DNA of 64,000 bases, taken from contig NZ_FOKF01000029.1 of assembly GCF_900111995.1 (NCBI RefSeq), positions 1 to 64,000 of the forward strand. Direction: 5' to 3'. Numbering within the stretch: the first letter of the stretch is position 1; every line of letters starts with the position of its first letter. The translations under genes were made by a program, and so were the position numbers. The notes below the pieces were generated by a model. It saw only the letters and a program-made list of their open reading frames with translations. It made no database searches and was not told the DNA's origin. Shown here in pieces: positions 1 through 7,636 of this stretch. This DNA comes from Collimonas sp. OK607. Lineage in GTDB: Bacteria > Pseudomonadota > Gammaproteobacteria > Burkholderiales > Burkholderiaceae_D.

Positions 1-265
1 TATCCGTCACGCAGCTCTCGTTCATACCCGGTAACGCCAAGTCCAGCTCGGCCAGTACTTCCCGCACCGAACGGTGGCGATATAGTGCCAAGGCAATGAC
101 CAACCACACCACCTGTTGCGCAGGTAACCGGCGTTGCCGAATACTGGCTTTGCCCGTGTGGCTCAGCGCATCTTCTATCCATTCAAATGGCAAATGCTCG
201 CCAAGGCGTCGCCAGTCGGGCGCGGGCAAGTCCGCTGTCGTTAGAGGAAGGGCATCGGAAAACAT
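1..265 (-). CDS. IS4-family transposase, N-terminal fragment (cut by window edge)
   Basis: Reading the minus strand from an ATG at 265 gives 88 residues without a stop up to the window edge. They contain the pattern typical of the IS4 transposase N-terminal domain: a 'LPFEWIEDAL' segment, then 'RQRRLPAQQVVWLVIALALY' followed by 'RHRSVREVLAELDLALPG'. The catalytic DDE domain would lie to the left, outside the window, so integrity cannot be judged. An inverted terminal repeat should sit a little upstream (about 290-360), but with one end visible I could not define it. Family assignment is from recognised sequence pattern; activity is unknown. Confidence 0.8.
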   Translation of the reverse strand, partial: MFSDALPLTTADLPAPDWRRLGEHLPFEWIEDALSHTGKASIRQRRLPAQQVVWLVIALALYRHRSVREVLAELDLALPGMNESCVTD

Positions 266-451
266 CGTGCCCGAAGGCTAACAGTTCCGCTTCGCGTTTA
301 CAACACCTTCCCGCAGGGTGGCTTCGGTCTTAACTTAACGGCATTAGGGTCAGAGTCGAATATTCCCCGACGCCAAGAGCATCGCCGACTTACAACCCTC
401 CGTAGGCCTGCAACCCGGCATCAGATTCCAGTATTGTTCAGGTAGGTCGCA

Positions 452-481
452 GGGACACTGGTTGGGCGTTTCAGCCCAACC
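452..481. repeat. Short palindrome, possibly a degenerate REP element
   Basis: GGTTGGGC (460-467) pairs with GCCCAACC (474-481) around a six-base loop, preceded by GGGACACTGG, a string that recurs in the REP-type element at 12.05 kb. There is no T-run on either side, so a Rho-independent terminator is not supported. The rest of 266-495, between the transposase fragment and the phosphatase gene, shows no gene that I can support. Confidence 0.3.
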
Positions 482-495
482 TATAAAATCATCGA

Positions 496-2238
496 TCAAT
501 GCAAATCCGGCAAAGCCTTAGTACGCTCAATCTGAACAGCCCGCAATTCCCTCGGATCCAGCGCCAGCAACGAGAGAATTGTCGGCGCAATCTGCGTAGT
601 CTCGACATGATCATCATTTGACTGGTGTGCGATACCAGCACCCCATACTACGATCGGCACATGTCTATCCTGCTGCGCATTGCCGCCGTGCTCGGCAATC
701 TTGGACAACTTGCCACCGGCCCAGACGACTCCTTGCTGCGCGATGCCGACTACATCGGGAACGCGTTCATCTCCACGTTTGGTACCGAACAAATCTTCAG
801 CCTCTTCATCCGCATAGATTTTTGTGACGCCGGCTTGCGTGAATGGTTTGGAGACGGCGTTACCCAAAGTATCCGAGCCGACGCCGGTTCCCGAATAACC
901 AAGCAGGAATTTCTTTGCAAAGTGCGTTGCTTTGGTCGAGCGGTCGGTGAGCCACATCAGAATGCCGTCGTCATCAATTGCATGGGCAACCAAATGGGTT
1001 TGGGCAGGGTCTTTGCAGCTTGCGCTATTGTTTTCCCATGCGCAGTTCAATGCGTCAATCATGTCGCCATCATTGACTATCGTCAGTGCCGTGCGGTTCT
1101 GTGGCGACTGGCCATGTTTTGCGGAGAGAATTACTACCGTGTTTTTGAGATCATGCGTGAGATCAAGCGCGCTGACCATCGTCTTGAGCTGGTCATCCAC
1201 AAACGTTAATGCACTTTGCAATACCGGCCCTGGTACCGCGCCATTCAAGGTGTAACCGCCCAAGCCATTGGTCATGATGGTGTTGGGGTCGCTCGGGTCT
1301 GTGTAGTAGCCTGATTTGTTGAGTTTCTGCGCGGTGGAGACAGCCTGGAAGTTCATGCCGTAAATTGCTGGCGTACCCAATGCGTTATTGCCAGCATGGT
1401 CGAAACCTTTGATCCAATTCACGACCGCCTTTACTTTGAAGGCATCATATTTTTGCGTGTTGGTGTTGTCTTTGGTCCAGTCGTCACCGACACCCGCGGG
1501 TGCAGAAGGATCAGTGACTGAACTGTTGATTTCAGGTGCGAACAAGTCATCAATTCCCTTCCCGGATGGGCCGTTGAGAATTTCATACGCTGCGTGCTTG
1601 TCCGACCACGCTGTACGTAAATGATGCTGCTTCGCCACTTCAAAAATCGTATTCACTTGAAGATACTGGTGTGGATAGACTGGCAAACATGTTTTTGGAT
1701 CTACTGGTAATGTTTTTGGATCTATCAAATCTTGTGCATGGCCAGTCAACTGAGAAATTTTTGTAAAGTCCGCATATAACCCGGGAATCTGTTGGCCACT
1801 GTCTAAGCGGTTCATGTCTTTTGCGTCAACTTCAGCATAGTAAACTTCCGCCCCCGGTTTCGCTCCTGCACAACTGGTCGTTCCCGCCGGCAGCAGCCCT
1901 CGGCTGTAGGCGTCATCGTAATAAATACCCGTGGTTTTCGGATTGCCGCCAGTGACTTGTCCGACCATGCCTGGAAATGAATCCGAAGGAAAAGGGGTTC
2001 TGGCGTTGGTGTAGTTCGCGCCTTCACGCACCATGCGTGCGATTGTGGAGTGCGGATACGCGGTAACGAACCAGTCAAGATCTGCCTGATGCAGGCCGTC
2101 GACTGAAATAAGCAGGACATGCCTGGCTGGTTTAGCTTGCTGTTTCTCAGCCTCCCTCTCATCAGCATGACTAAACGTCGTTGCACAAGCGAGCAAAGAT
2201 AGCAGCGCCGCCAAAGTGAATTTTTTCGGGATTCGCAT
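496..2238 (-). CDS. Secreted alkaline phosphatase superfamily protein (nucleotide pyrophosphatase/phosphodiesterase type)
   Basis: This 580-residue protein starts at the ATG at 2238, preceded by AGGAAGAG; a longer frame to 2295 lacks that signal. The first 25 residues (basic start, hydrophobic stretch, ending SHA) look like a Sec signal peptide, so it probably acts in the periplasm or outside. The mature protein opens with 'LLISVDGLHQADLDWF', the metal-binding Asp motif of the superfamily, followed by 'TPFPSDSFPG', where the second Ser stands at the Thr/Ser nucleophile position of NPP-like enzymes. 'SAKHGQSP' and the C-terminal 'TTQIAPTILSLLALDP' are further family marks. It likely hydrolyses phosphomono- or diesters; substrate unknown. 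No operon partner is evident. Confidence 0.8.
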   Translation of the reverse strand: MRIPKKFTLAALLSLLACATTFSHADEREAEKQQAKPARHVLLISVDGLHQADLDWFVTAYPHSTIARMVREGANYTNARTPFPSDSFPGMVGQVTGGNPKTTGIYYDDAYSRGLLPAGTTSCAGAKPGAEVYYAEVDAKDMNRLDSGQQIPGLYADFTKISQLTGHAQDLIDPKTLPVDPKTCLPVYPHQYLQVNTIFEVAKQHHLRTAWSDKHAAYEILNGPSGKGIDDLFAPEINSSVTDPSAPAGVGDDWTKDNTNTQKYDAFKVKAVVNWIKGFDHAGNNALGTPAIYGMNFQAVSTAQKLNKSGYYTDPSDPNTIMTNGLGGYTLNGAVPGPVLQSALTFVDDQLKTMVSALDLTHDLKNTVVILSAKHGQSPQNRTALTIVNDGDMIDALNCAWENNSASCKDPAQTHLVAHAIDDDGILMWLTDRSTKATHFAKKFLLGYSGTGVGSDTLGNAVSKPFTQAGVTKIYADEEAEDLFGTKRGDERVPDVVGIAQQGVVWAGGKLSKIAEHGGNAQQDRHVPIVVWGAGIAHQSNDDHVETTQIAPTILSLLALDPRELRAVQIERTKALPDLH

Positions 2239-2497
2239 GGTTCTCTTCCTATAGTGAAATAGTGAAATAGAGACGTGAATTGGTAATGCAGACATCCAGC
2301 ATAAGGTTCATATATGACCGGATAATTACGTACGGCAATATTTTTGTTTTGTAGGAACACTGCGTGTTCTCGCGGAGAAGATTACTAAAATGAGGGAGTT
2401 GTTTCGCGTGTTGTTCAGGAGGGAGCCGACGTGTCATGCTTAGAAAAATGACACCCAGTGTCCTAGTGCCGTTCAGTTAGGGGCAGAACGGCATGAA

Positions 2498-2580
2498 GTA
2501 GGGTGGGCAGATTTTCTGCCCGCGCTGAATGCGATCCTCGAGTAATCGATGTTCCGCGTGGGCACGGGTGCCCACCCTAC
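2498..2580. repeat. REPIN-like element: two inverted GTAGGGTGGGCA repeats
   Basis: GTAGGGTGGGCA (from 2498) is mirrored by TGCCCACCCTAC (ending 2580), with smaller hairpins inside each half, such as GGGCAgattttcTGCCC. This is the arrangement called a REPIN: two REP palindromes in inverted order with a spacer. Related copies lie at 12044-12162 and 23813-23851. It occupies the otherwise gene-free interval 2239-2651 between the phosphatase promoter side and the end of the small lipoprotein gene; nothing else is recognised in that interval. No REP-associated transposase is in the window. Confidence 0.75.
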
Positions 2581-2651
2581 CAGTTCCTGCAAATAAAAAT
2601 GCCGTCCAGTCTTACCTGAACGGCATTACGCACTGTGTCCGGTGTGTCGCC

Positions 2652-2963
2652 TCAGCCCCGCCGCACCCACGTCACCTTACCTGCAGTAATCCCCAGCGTG
2701 CGCCGGGCTTCCTGGTAATCCATCGTTCCGGCGAATTGCTCGCCATCGCGCTCACCGATGCGCCAGACGCAGCCGGACAACATGGCGACGGCATCCTGTT
2801 CGGTCTTGCCTACCACCGCACTATCTTCCTGTTTGTCTGCCGCACACCCCGACGGCGAGTTGCTCGCATGCGTTTCGGTTTGTGGGGTTGGCGCTGGCTC
2901 ATCCATAGGGGCGCATCCTTGCAGCGCAGCGAAACATGCGGCGGCCAATATAAGTCGATTCAT
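2652..2963 (-). CDS. Small lipoprotein, hypothetical, possibly peptidase-inhibitor I78-like
   Basis: A 103-residue protein with a lipoprotein signal: MNRLILAAACFAALQGC, whose Cys would be lipidated, followed by a Pro/Thr-rich linker. The ATG at 2963 is preferred over that at 2969 because the GGAAA upstream lies about seven bases away from it. The C-terminal half ('VGKTEQDAVAML', 'GTMDYQEARRTLGI', 'GKVTWVRRG') resembles the small I78 inhibitor fold pattern in which a 'TMDY..R' stretch is conserved; this is a weak resemblance by eye. It lies next to, but is not obviously transcribed with, the Lrp regulator gene on the same strand. Confidence 0.6.
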   Translation of the reverse strand: MNRLILAAACFAALQGCAPMDEPAPTPQTETHASNSPSGCAADKQEDSAVVGKTEQDAVAMLSGCVWRIGERDGEQFAGTMDYQEARRTLGITAGKVTWVRRG

Positions 2964-3007
2964 GGTCATTTTCCGTAATCACAATTCAGTGAATTATCCG
3001 CAATGTA

Positions 3008-3466
3008 TCAGCGTATCGGCAGCTTGGTAGTGTGCTTGACCTCTTCCATCACTGCATAAGTGTGCGTCTCGCGCACGCCTTTGAGCTGCAACAGCGATTT
3101 GCCGAGAAACTCGCGGTAGGCGTTCATGTCCTTGACGCGCGCCTTGACCAGGTAATCGAAGCCGCCGGCCACCATGTGGCATTCCAGCACTTCCGGGATG
3201 ATTTGCACGCTTTGGCTGAATGCTTCGAATACTTCCGGCGTGGTGCGGTCCAGCACCACCTCGATAAACACCAATAACGCCACGTCCAGCAGCTGCGGAT
3301 TGAGCTGGGCGGTGTAGTGCAAAATATAGCCGGCCTCCTGCAATTTGCGCACGCGCTCCAGGCAGGCGGCGGGCGACAAATTGACGCGGGCCGAGAGGTC
3401 GACATTGCTGATACGACCATCATTTTGCAATTCGGCCAGGATTTTCTTACTTATCTTGTCTAGCAT
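3008..3466 (-). CDS. Lrp/AsnC-family regulator, probable regulator of putA
   Basis: The start MLDKISKK at 3466 gives 152 residues, the usual Lrp size; the frame continues to 3580 but the extra N-terminus is not Lrp-like. The N-terminal helix-turn-helix (about residues 4-55, 'LDKISKKILAELQNDGRISNVDLSARVNLSP') is followed by a RAM ligand-binding domain ('VLECHMVAGGFDYLVKARVKD'). It is transcribed away from putA across a 304-base AT-rich spacer. Lrp-type regulators divergent from putA (PutR) activate proline catabolism in several proteobacteria, so control of putA by proline is inferred from context. The Shine-Dalgarno sequence is weak. Confidence 0.88.
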   Translation of the reverse strand: MLDKISKKILAELQNDGRISNVDLSARVNLSPAACLERVRKLQEAGYILHYTAQLNPQLLDVALLVFIEVVLDRTTPEVFEAFSQSVQIIPEVLECHMVAGGFDYLVKARVKDMNAYREFLGKSLLQLKGVRETHTYAVMEEVKHTTKLPIR

Positions 3467-3479
3467 GGGCTGTTTTCTG

Positions 3480-3523
3480 AAAAATTTTATTCGGTTAAAT
3501 TTTCTCACCAATAACAAAATTTT
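3480..3523. promoter_or_regulatory. Candidate Lrp-type operator: three AAATTTT blocks
   Basis: In the spacer between the Lrp-type gene and putA, three A-tract/T-tract blocks occur at 3481-3488, 3497-3503 and 3516-3523, about 16-19 bases apart, close to the regulator's own start. Lrp-family proteins commonly bind clusters of such AT-rich degenerate palindromes in phase. The site assignment is inference. The remaining 3524-3770 shows no gene; it should hold the putA promoter, but I could not identify -35/-10 elements with confidence. Confidence 0.3.
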
Positions 3524-3770
3524 GATAGCGGCCATTATTACCAGAATTAATCCATGCCGATGCCGCCTACAATCGAACAACTTAGATTTCTACCGAAACT
3601 AAAACAACAATGCCAGCGAGCAAATCTGCGGCTGGACGATGGTGTTGCAATTCCTGCAATATAACTGCGGGCAAAGTCAGCATTGTCGCCCGACAGCGGG
3701 TTGCTTACGGCTTGTGGGAGCAACCACAAGTTGACACCTGAATATTCTTACCGAGACCGAGACAATCGCC

Positions 3771-6700
3771 ATGCCGCCGCTACCGCCGTCATCCCAGCCA
3801 TCCAGCAACACTCCTTCCGCCACCATGTTCAGCACTCCATTCACCGCGTTCCACCACGAAGTCATGACCGATCCGACGCCATTGCGCGCCGCCATCACCG
3901 CTGCTTACCGGCGCGATGAAACGCTGGCCGTGCAATGGCTGCTGGCGCAGGTGCAGACCAGCGCCGGCTCGCATGCTGCCAGCCAGACGCTGGCGCGCAA
4001 GCTGGTGCAAGCGGTGCGGGAAAAGCGCACACGCGCTTCCGGCGTCGACGCTTTGATGCATGAATTCTCGCTGTCGTCGGAAGAAGGCGTGGCGCTGATG
4101 TGCCTGGCGGAGGCGCTGTTGCGGATTCCGGATCACCAGACTGCCGATCGCCTGATCGCCGACAAGATCAGCAAGGGTGACTGGCGCAGCCATCTGGGAG
4201 AATCGCCGTCGATGTTCGTCAACGCGGCCACCTGGGGCTTGCTGATTACCGGCAAGCTGGTGGCCACCAATAGCGAGCGTGGGCTGGGCTCGGCGCTGAC
4301 TAAATTGATCGGCCGCGGTGGTGAACCGCTGATCCGCAAGGGTGTCGACGTTGCCATGCGCATGTTGGGCAATCAATTCGTCACCGGCCAGACCATCGCT
4401 GAAGCACTCGACAACAGCCGCGACAATGAAAAGCGCGGCTATCGTTATTCCTACGATATGTTGGGCGAAGCGGCTTTGACGGAAGAAGATGCGGCCGCCT
4501 ATTACCGCTCGTATGAAGATGCGATCCATGCCATCGGCAAGGCTTCGGCCGGGCGCGGCATCAAGCAGGGGCCGGGGATCTCGGTCAAATTGTCGGCGTT
4601 GCACCCGCGTTATTCGCGCGCGCAACGGCAACGTACGATGGAAGAATTGCTGCCGCGTTTAAAACAATTGCTGCTGCTGGCTAAACAGTACGACATCGGT
4701 TTGAATATCGACGCTGAAGAAGCCGATCGCCTGGAATTGTCGCTGGATTTGATGGAAGCACTGGCGTTCGATCCTGATCTGGCCGGTTTCGACGGCATCG
4801 GTTTTGTGGTGCAGGGTTATCAGAAGCGTTGTCCTTTCGTGATCGATTATCTGGTCGACCTGGCGCATCGCAGCGGCCGTAAATTCATGGTGCGGCTGGT
4901 CAAGGGTGCTTATTGGGATTCTGAAATCAAACGCGCGCAGGTCGACGGCTTGTCCGGTTTTCCGGTATATACCCGCAAGGTGTACACCGATGTTTCGTAT
5001 CTGACCTGTGCACAAAAATTGCTGGCGGCGACCGATGTCATTTACCCGCAATTTGCTACGCATAATGCGCATACGCTGGCTACCATCTACAGCTGGGCGC
5101 AAGAAAAAAATATAACCGATTATGAATTCCAATGCCTGCACGGCATGGGTGAAACCTTGTACGACCAGGTGGTCGGCAAGGACATGCTGGACAAGCCTTG
5201 CCGGATCTACGCGCCGGTCGGTTCGCATCAGACTTTGCTGGCTTACCTGGTGCGGCGCTTGCTCGAAAACGGCGCCAATTCTTCTTTCGTGAACCAGATC
5301 GTCGATGAGAATGTTTCGATTGATTCGCTGATTGCCGATCCGCTGCAAGCCGCACGGGAACTGGGCGGAGAGCCGCATCCGCAAATTGCATTGCCGTTGG
5401 CGATGTACGGCGCGGAACGCAAGAATTCGGCCGGCCTGGACTTGAGCAACGAAGAAGTACTGCGTCAGATCGAAAGCGCTTTCGGCGTATTCGGCAAGCA
5501 GCAATGGCATGTCGCGCCGATGTTGGCCGAACCGCAAACCTTCAACCAGGCTGCGCGTCCGGTATTGAATCCGGCCGACCAGCGTGACGTGGTCGGCAGC
5601 GTGATCGAAGCCAGCGTAGCCGATGTGGATAAAGCTTTGCACGCCGCCAGCGTCTACGCCATGGATTGGCAAACCCTGCCGCCGGCGGAACGGTCCGACA
5701 AACTGGATCGCGCCGCAGCATTGTTCGAAGATAATCAGCTGGAATTGATCGCCTTGGCGATCCGCGAGGCAGGAAAATCGCTGCCCAACGCTATTGCTGA
5801 AGTACGCGAAGCGGTCGATTTCTTGCGCTACTACTCGGCACAGGTCCGGCATGCGCAGAATGCGCTGGCGCTGGGGCCGGTGGTGTGTATCAGCCCGTGG
5901 AATTTCCCGTTGGCGATTTTCATCGGCGAAGTCAGCGCTGCGCTGGCCGCCGGTAACGTGGTGTTGGCCAAGCCGGCCGAACAGACGCCGCTGATCGCCG
6001 CGCGCGCAGTACAACTGATGCATGAAGCCGGCGTGCCGCACGCAGCCCTGCAATTCTTGCCGGGCCAGGGTGACACCGTCGGCGCTACACTTACCGCCGA
6101 TTCACGCGTCAAGGGAGTGATTTTTACCGGCTCGACCGAGGTTGCGCAAATCATCAATCGCACCTTGGCCAAACGTTCGCAGGCGGAATCGGTCGACTTG
6201 CCGTTGATCGCCGAAACCGGCGGCCAGAATGCCTTGATCGTCGACTCCAGCGCGTTGCCGGAGCAAGTAGTGCAGGACGTGCTGAGTTCGGCTTTCGATA
6301 GCGCCGGCCAGCGCTGTTCTGCTTTGCGCGTACTGTGCCTGCAAAACGATATCGCTGATCGCACCTTGCATATGCTGAAGGGCGCCATGCAGGAGCTGCG
6401 GATTGGTAATCCCGATCGTTTGAGTACTGATATCGGGCCGGTGATCGATGCCGATGCGCAGGGCCAGTTGTTGGCCCATATCGAAAAGATGCGCACCACG
6501 GCGAAAGATTTCTATCAGTTGCCGCTGCCGGCTGAACAAAGCAACGGCACTTTCGTGGCGCCTACGCTGATCGAAATCGGTTCCATGTCTGAGTTGAAGC
6601 GCGAAGTATTCGGCCCGGTATTGCATGTGCTGCGTTATGCGCGCAACGACCTGCCGCAACTGATCGACGCCATCAACGGCAGCGGTTACGGCCTTACCCT

Positions 6701-7505
6701 GGGCATCCATTCGCGCATCGACGAAACCATCGATTTCATCGTCGCTCACGCGCACGTCGGCAATATCTACGTCAACCGCAATATCGTCGGCGCGGTAGTC
6801 GGCGTGCAGCCGTTCGGCGGCGAAGGAAAATCCGGCACAGGGCCGAAGGCCGGCGGTCCTTTGTATCTGAAACGCCTGCAACGTAATTCTGCAGTTTCGT
6901 TGGGTGCGCACACGATTCACGCACCGAATGCCGACGCCTCGATCGCAACACCGGTGCTGCAAGCCTTGCTGAGCTGGGCCCGGACCCACGGCCATCAACG
7001 CATCGCTGCGCTGGGCGAGGAATACATGCATGCCAGCTGGCTCGGTACTTCGCTGGTGCTGCCCGGTCCGACCGGTGAGCGCAATAGCTTGTCGTTCGCA
7101 CCACGCGGCGCGATTCTGTGCAGTGCGGATAACGTCGGCGCCATGTTGAATCAACTGGCGGCGGTTTTCGCTACCGGCAATTTACCGGTGGTCGAAACGA
7201 CTTCGTCTGCGATGATTCCGGAAGGTTTGCCACGTGCGGTGCGTTCTGCGATCCGGGTGGTCGAGAAACTCGCCGGCGACGACCATGCCACACGTCTGCA
7301 ACTGGCTCTGGTTGACGGCGCAGGCACCGCGCGCCTGCGTCCTTTGTTGACTGCGCTCGGGGAACAAAGCGGGGCATTGGTGCCTTTGCTGGAAACTTCT
7401 GAATACGCCTCGATTCCATTGTGGCGTTTGCTGGCCGAACGCGCTGTTTGCGTCAATACCACCGCTGCCGGCGGTAACGCCAGCCTGATGACTTTGCAGG
7501 CTTAG
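3771..7505 (+). CDS. putA: Bifunctional proline dehydrogenase / L-glutamate gamma-semialdehyde dehydrogenase PutA
   Basis: PutA oxidises proline to glutamate in two steps, passing electrons through FAD to quinones and reducing NAD+. The 1244-residue frame has the PutA arm region first, then the proline dehydrogenase barrel ('KGAYWDSEIKRAQ' near residue 380, 'ENGANSSFVNQIVDENVS' near 497), then the aldehyde dehydrogenase ('SPWNFPL' near 707, catalytic Glu in 'AETGGQNA' near 813, catalytic Cys in 'SAGQRCSALR' near 847), and a C-terminal extra domain. There is no N-terminal ribbon-helix-helix, so this PutA should not be its own repressor; the divergent Lrp-type gene probably takes that role. Start uncertain: MFSTPF at 3825 and MTDPTP at 3864 are alternatives and none has a strong ribosome-binding site. 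Confidence 0.95.
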   Translation: MPPLPPSSQPSSNTPSATMFSTPFTAFHHEVMTDPTPLRAAITAAYRRDETLAVQWLLAQVQTSAGSHAASQTLARKLVQAVREKRTRASGVDALMHEFSLSSEEGVALMCLAEALLRIPDHQTADRLIADKISKGDWRSHLGESPSMFVNAATWGLLITGKLVATNSERGLGSALTKLIGRGGEPLIRKGVDVAMRMLGNQFVTGQTIAEALDNSRDNEKRGYRYSYDMLGEAALTEEDAAAYYRSYEDAIHAIGKASAGRGIKQGPGISVKLSALHPRYSRAQRQRTMEELLPRLKQLLLLAKQYDIGLNIDAEEADRLELSLDLMEALAFDPDLAGFDGIGFVVQGYQKRCPFVIDYLVDLAHRSGRKFMVRLVKGAYWDSEIKRAQVDGLSGFPVYTRKVYTDVSYLTCAQKLLAATDVIYPQFATHNAHTLATIYSWAQEKNITDYEFQCLHGMGETLYDQVVGKDMLDKPCRIYAPVGSHQTLLAYLVRRLLENGANSSFVNQIVDENVSIDSLIADPLQAARELGGEPHPQIALPLAMYGAERKNSAGLDLSNEEVLRQIESAFGVFGKQQWHVAPMLAEPQTFNQAARPVLNPADQRDVVGSVIEASVADVDKALHAASVYAMDWQTLPPAERSDKLDRAAALFEDNQLELIALAIREAGKSLPNAIAEVREAVDFLRYYSAQVRHAQNALALGPVVCISPWNFPLAIFIGEVSAALAAGNVVLAKPAEQTPLIAARAVQLMHEAGVPHAALQFLPGQGDTVGATLTADSRVKGVIFTGSTEVAQIINRTLAKRSQAESVDLPLIAETGGQNALIVDSSALPEQVVQDVLSSAFDSAGQRCSALRVLCLQNDIADRTLHMLKGAMQELRIGNPDRLSTDIGPVIDADAQGQLLAHIEKMRTTAKDFYQLPLPAEQSNGTFVAPTLIEIGSMSELKREVFGPVLHVLRYARNDLPQLIDAINGSGYGLTLGIHSRIDETIDFIVAHAHVGNIYVNRNIVGAVVGVQPFGGEGKSGTGPKAGGPLYLKRLQRNSAVSLGAHTIHAPNADASIATPVLQALLSWARTHGHQRIAALGEEYMHASWLGTSLVLPGPTGERNSLSFAPRGAILCSADNVGAMLNQLAAVFATGNLPVVETTSSAMIPEGLPRAVRSAIRVVEKLAGDDHATRLQLALVDGAGTARLRPLLTALGEQSGALVPLLETSEYASIPLWRLLAERAVCVNTTAAGGNASLMTLQA

Positions 7506-7541
7506 GCTAATAGAAATCGAATAGCGACAGGTGAAAACAAG

Positions 7542-7579
7542 AAGGCTGGCTGAACCATGTGTTCAGCCAGCCTTTTTTT
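7542..7579 (+). terminator. Rho-independent terminator of putA
   Basis: A perfect 14-base stem (AAGGCTGGCTGAAC, 7542-7555, with GTTCAGCCAGCCTT, 7561-7574) and a five-base loop run into seven Ts (7573-7579), 36 bases after the putA stop. The opposite strand is also T-rich after the hairpin, so it may terminate the convergent DUF3300 gene as well. Confidence 0.92.
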
Positions 7580-7636
7580 GAACAGCAGCTTAAGGCTAAC
7601 TGTTTCGGCCGTCCCGATTACATTTTCTCAGCGCGC

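Noticed and set aside
460-481. Hairpin after the phosphatase gene considered as a terminator
   Set aside because: The eight-base stem has no T-run on the minus strand side where it would be needed.
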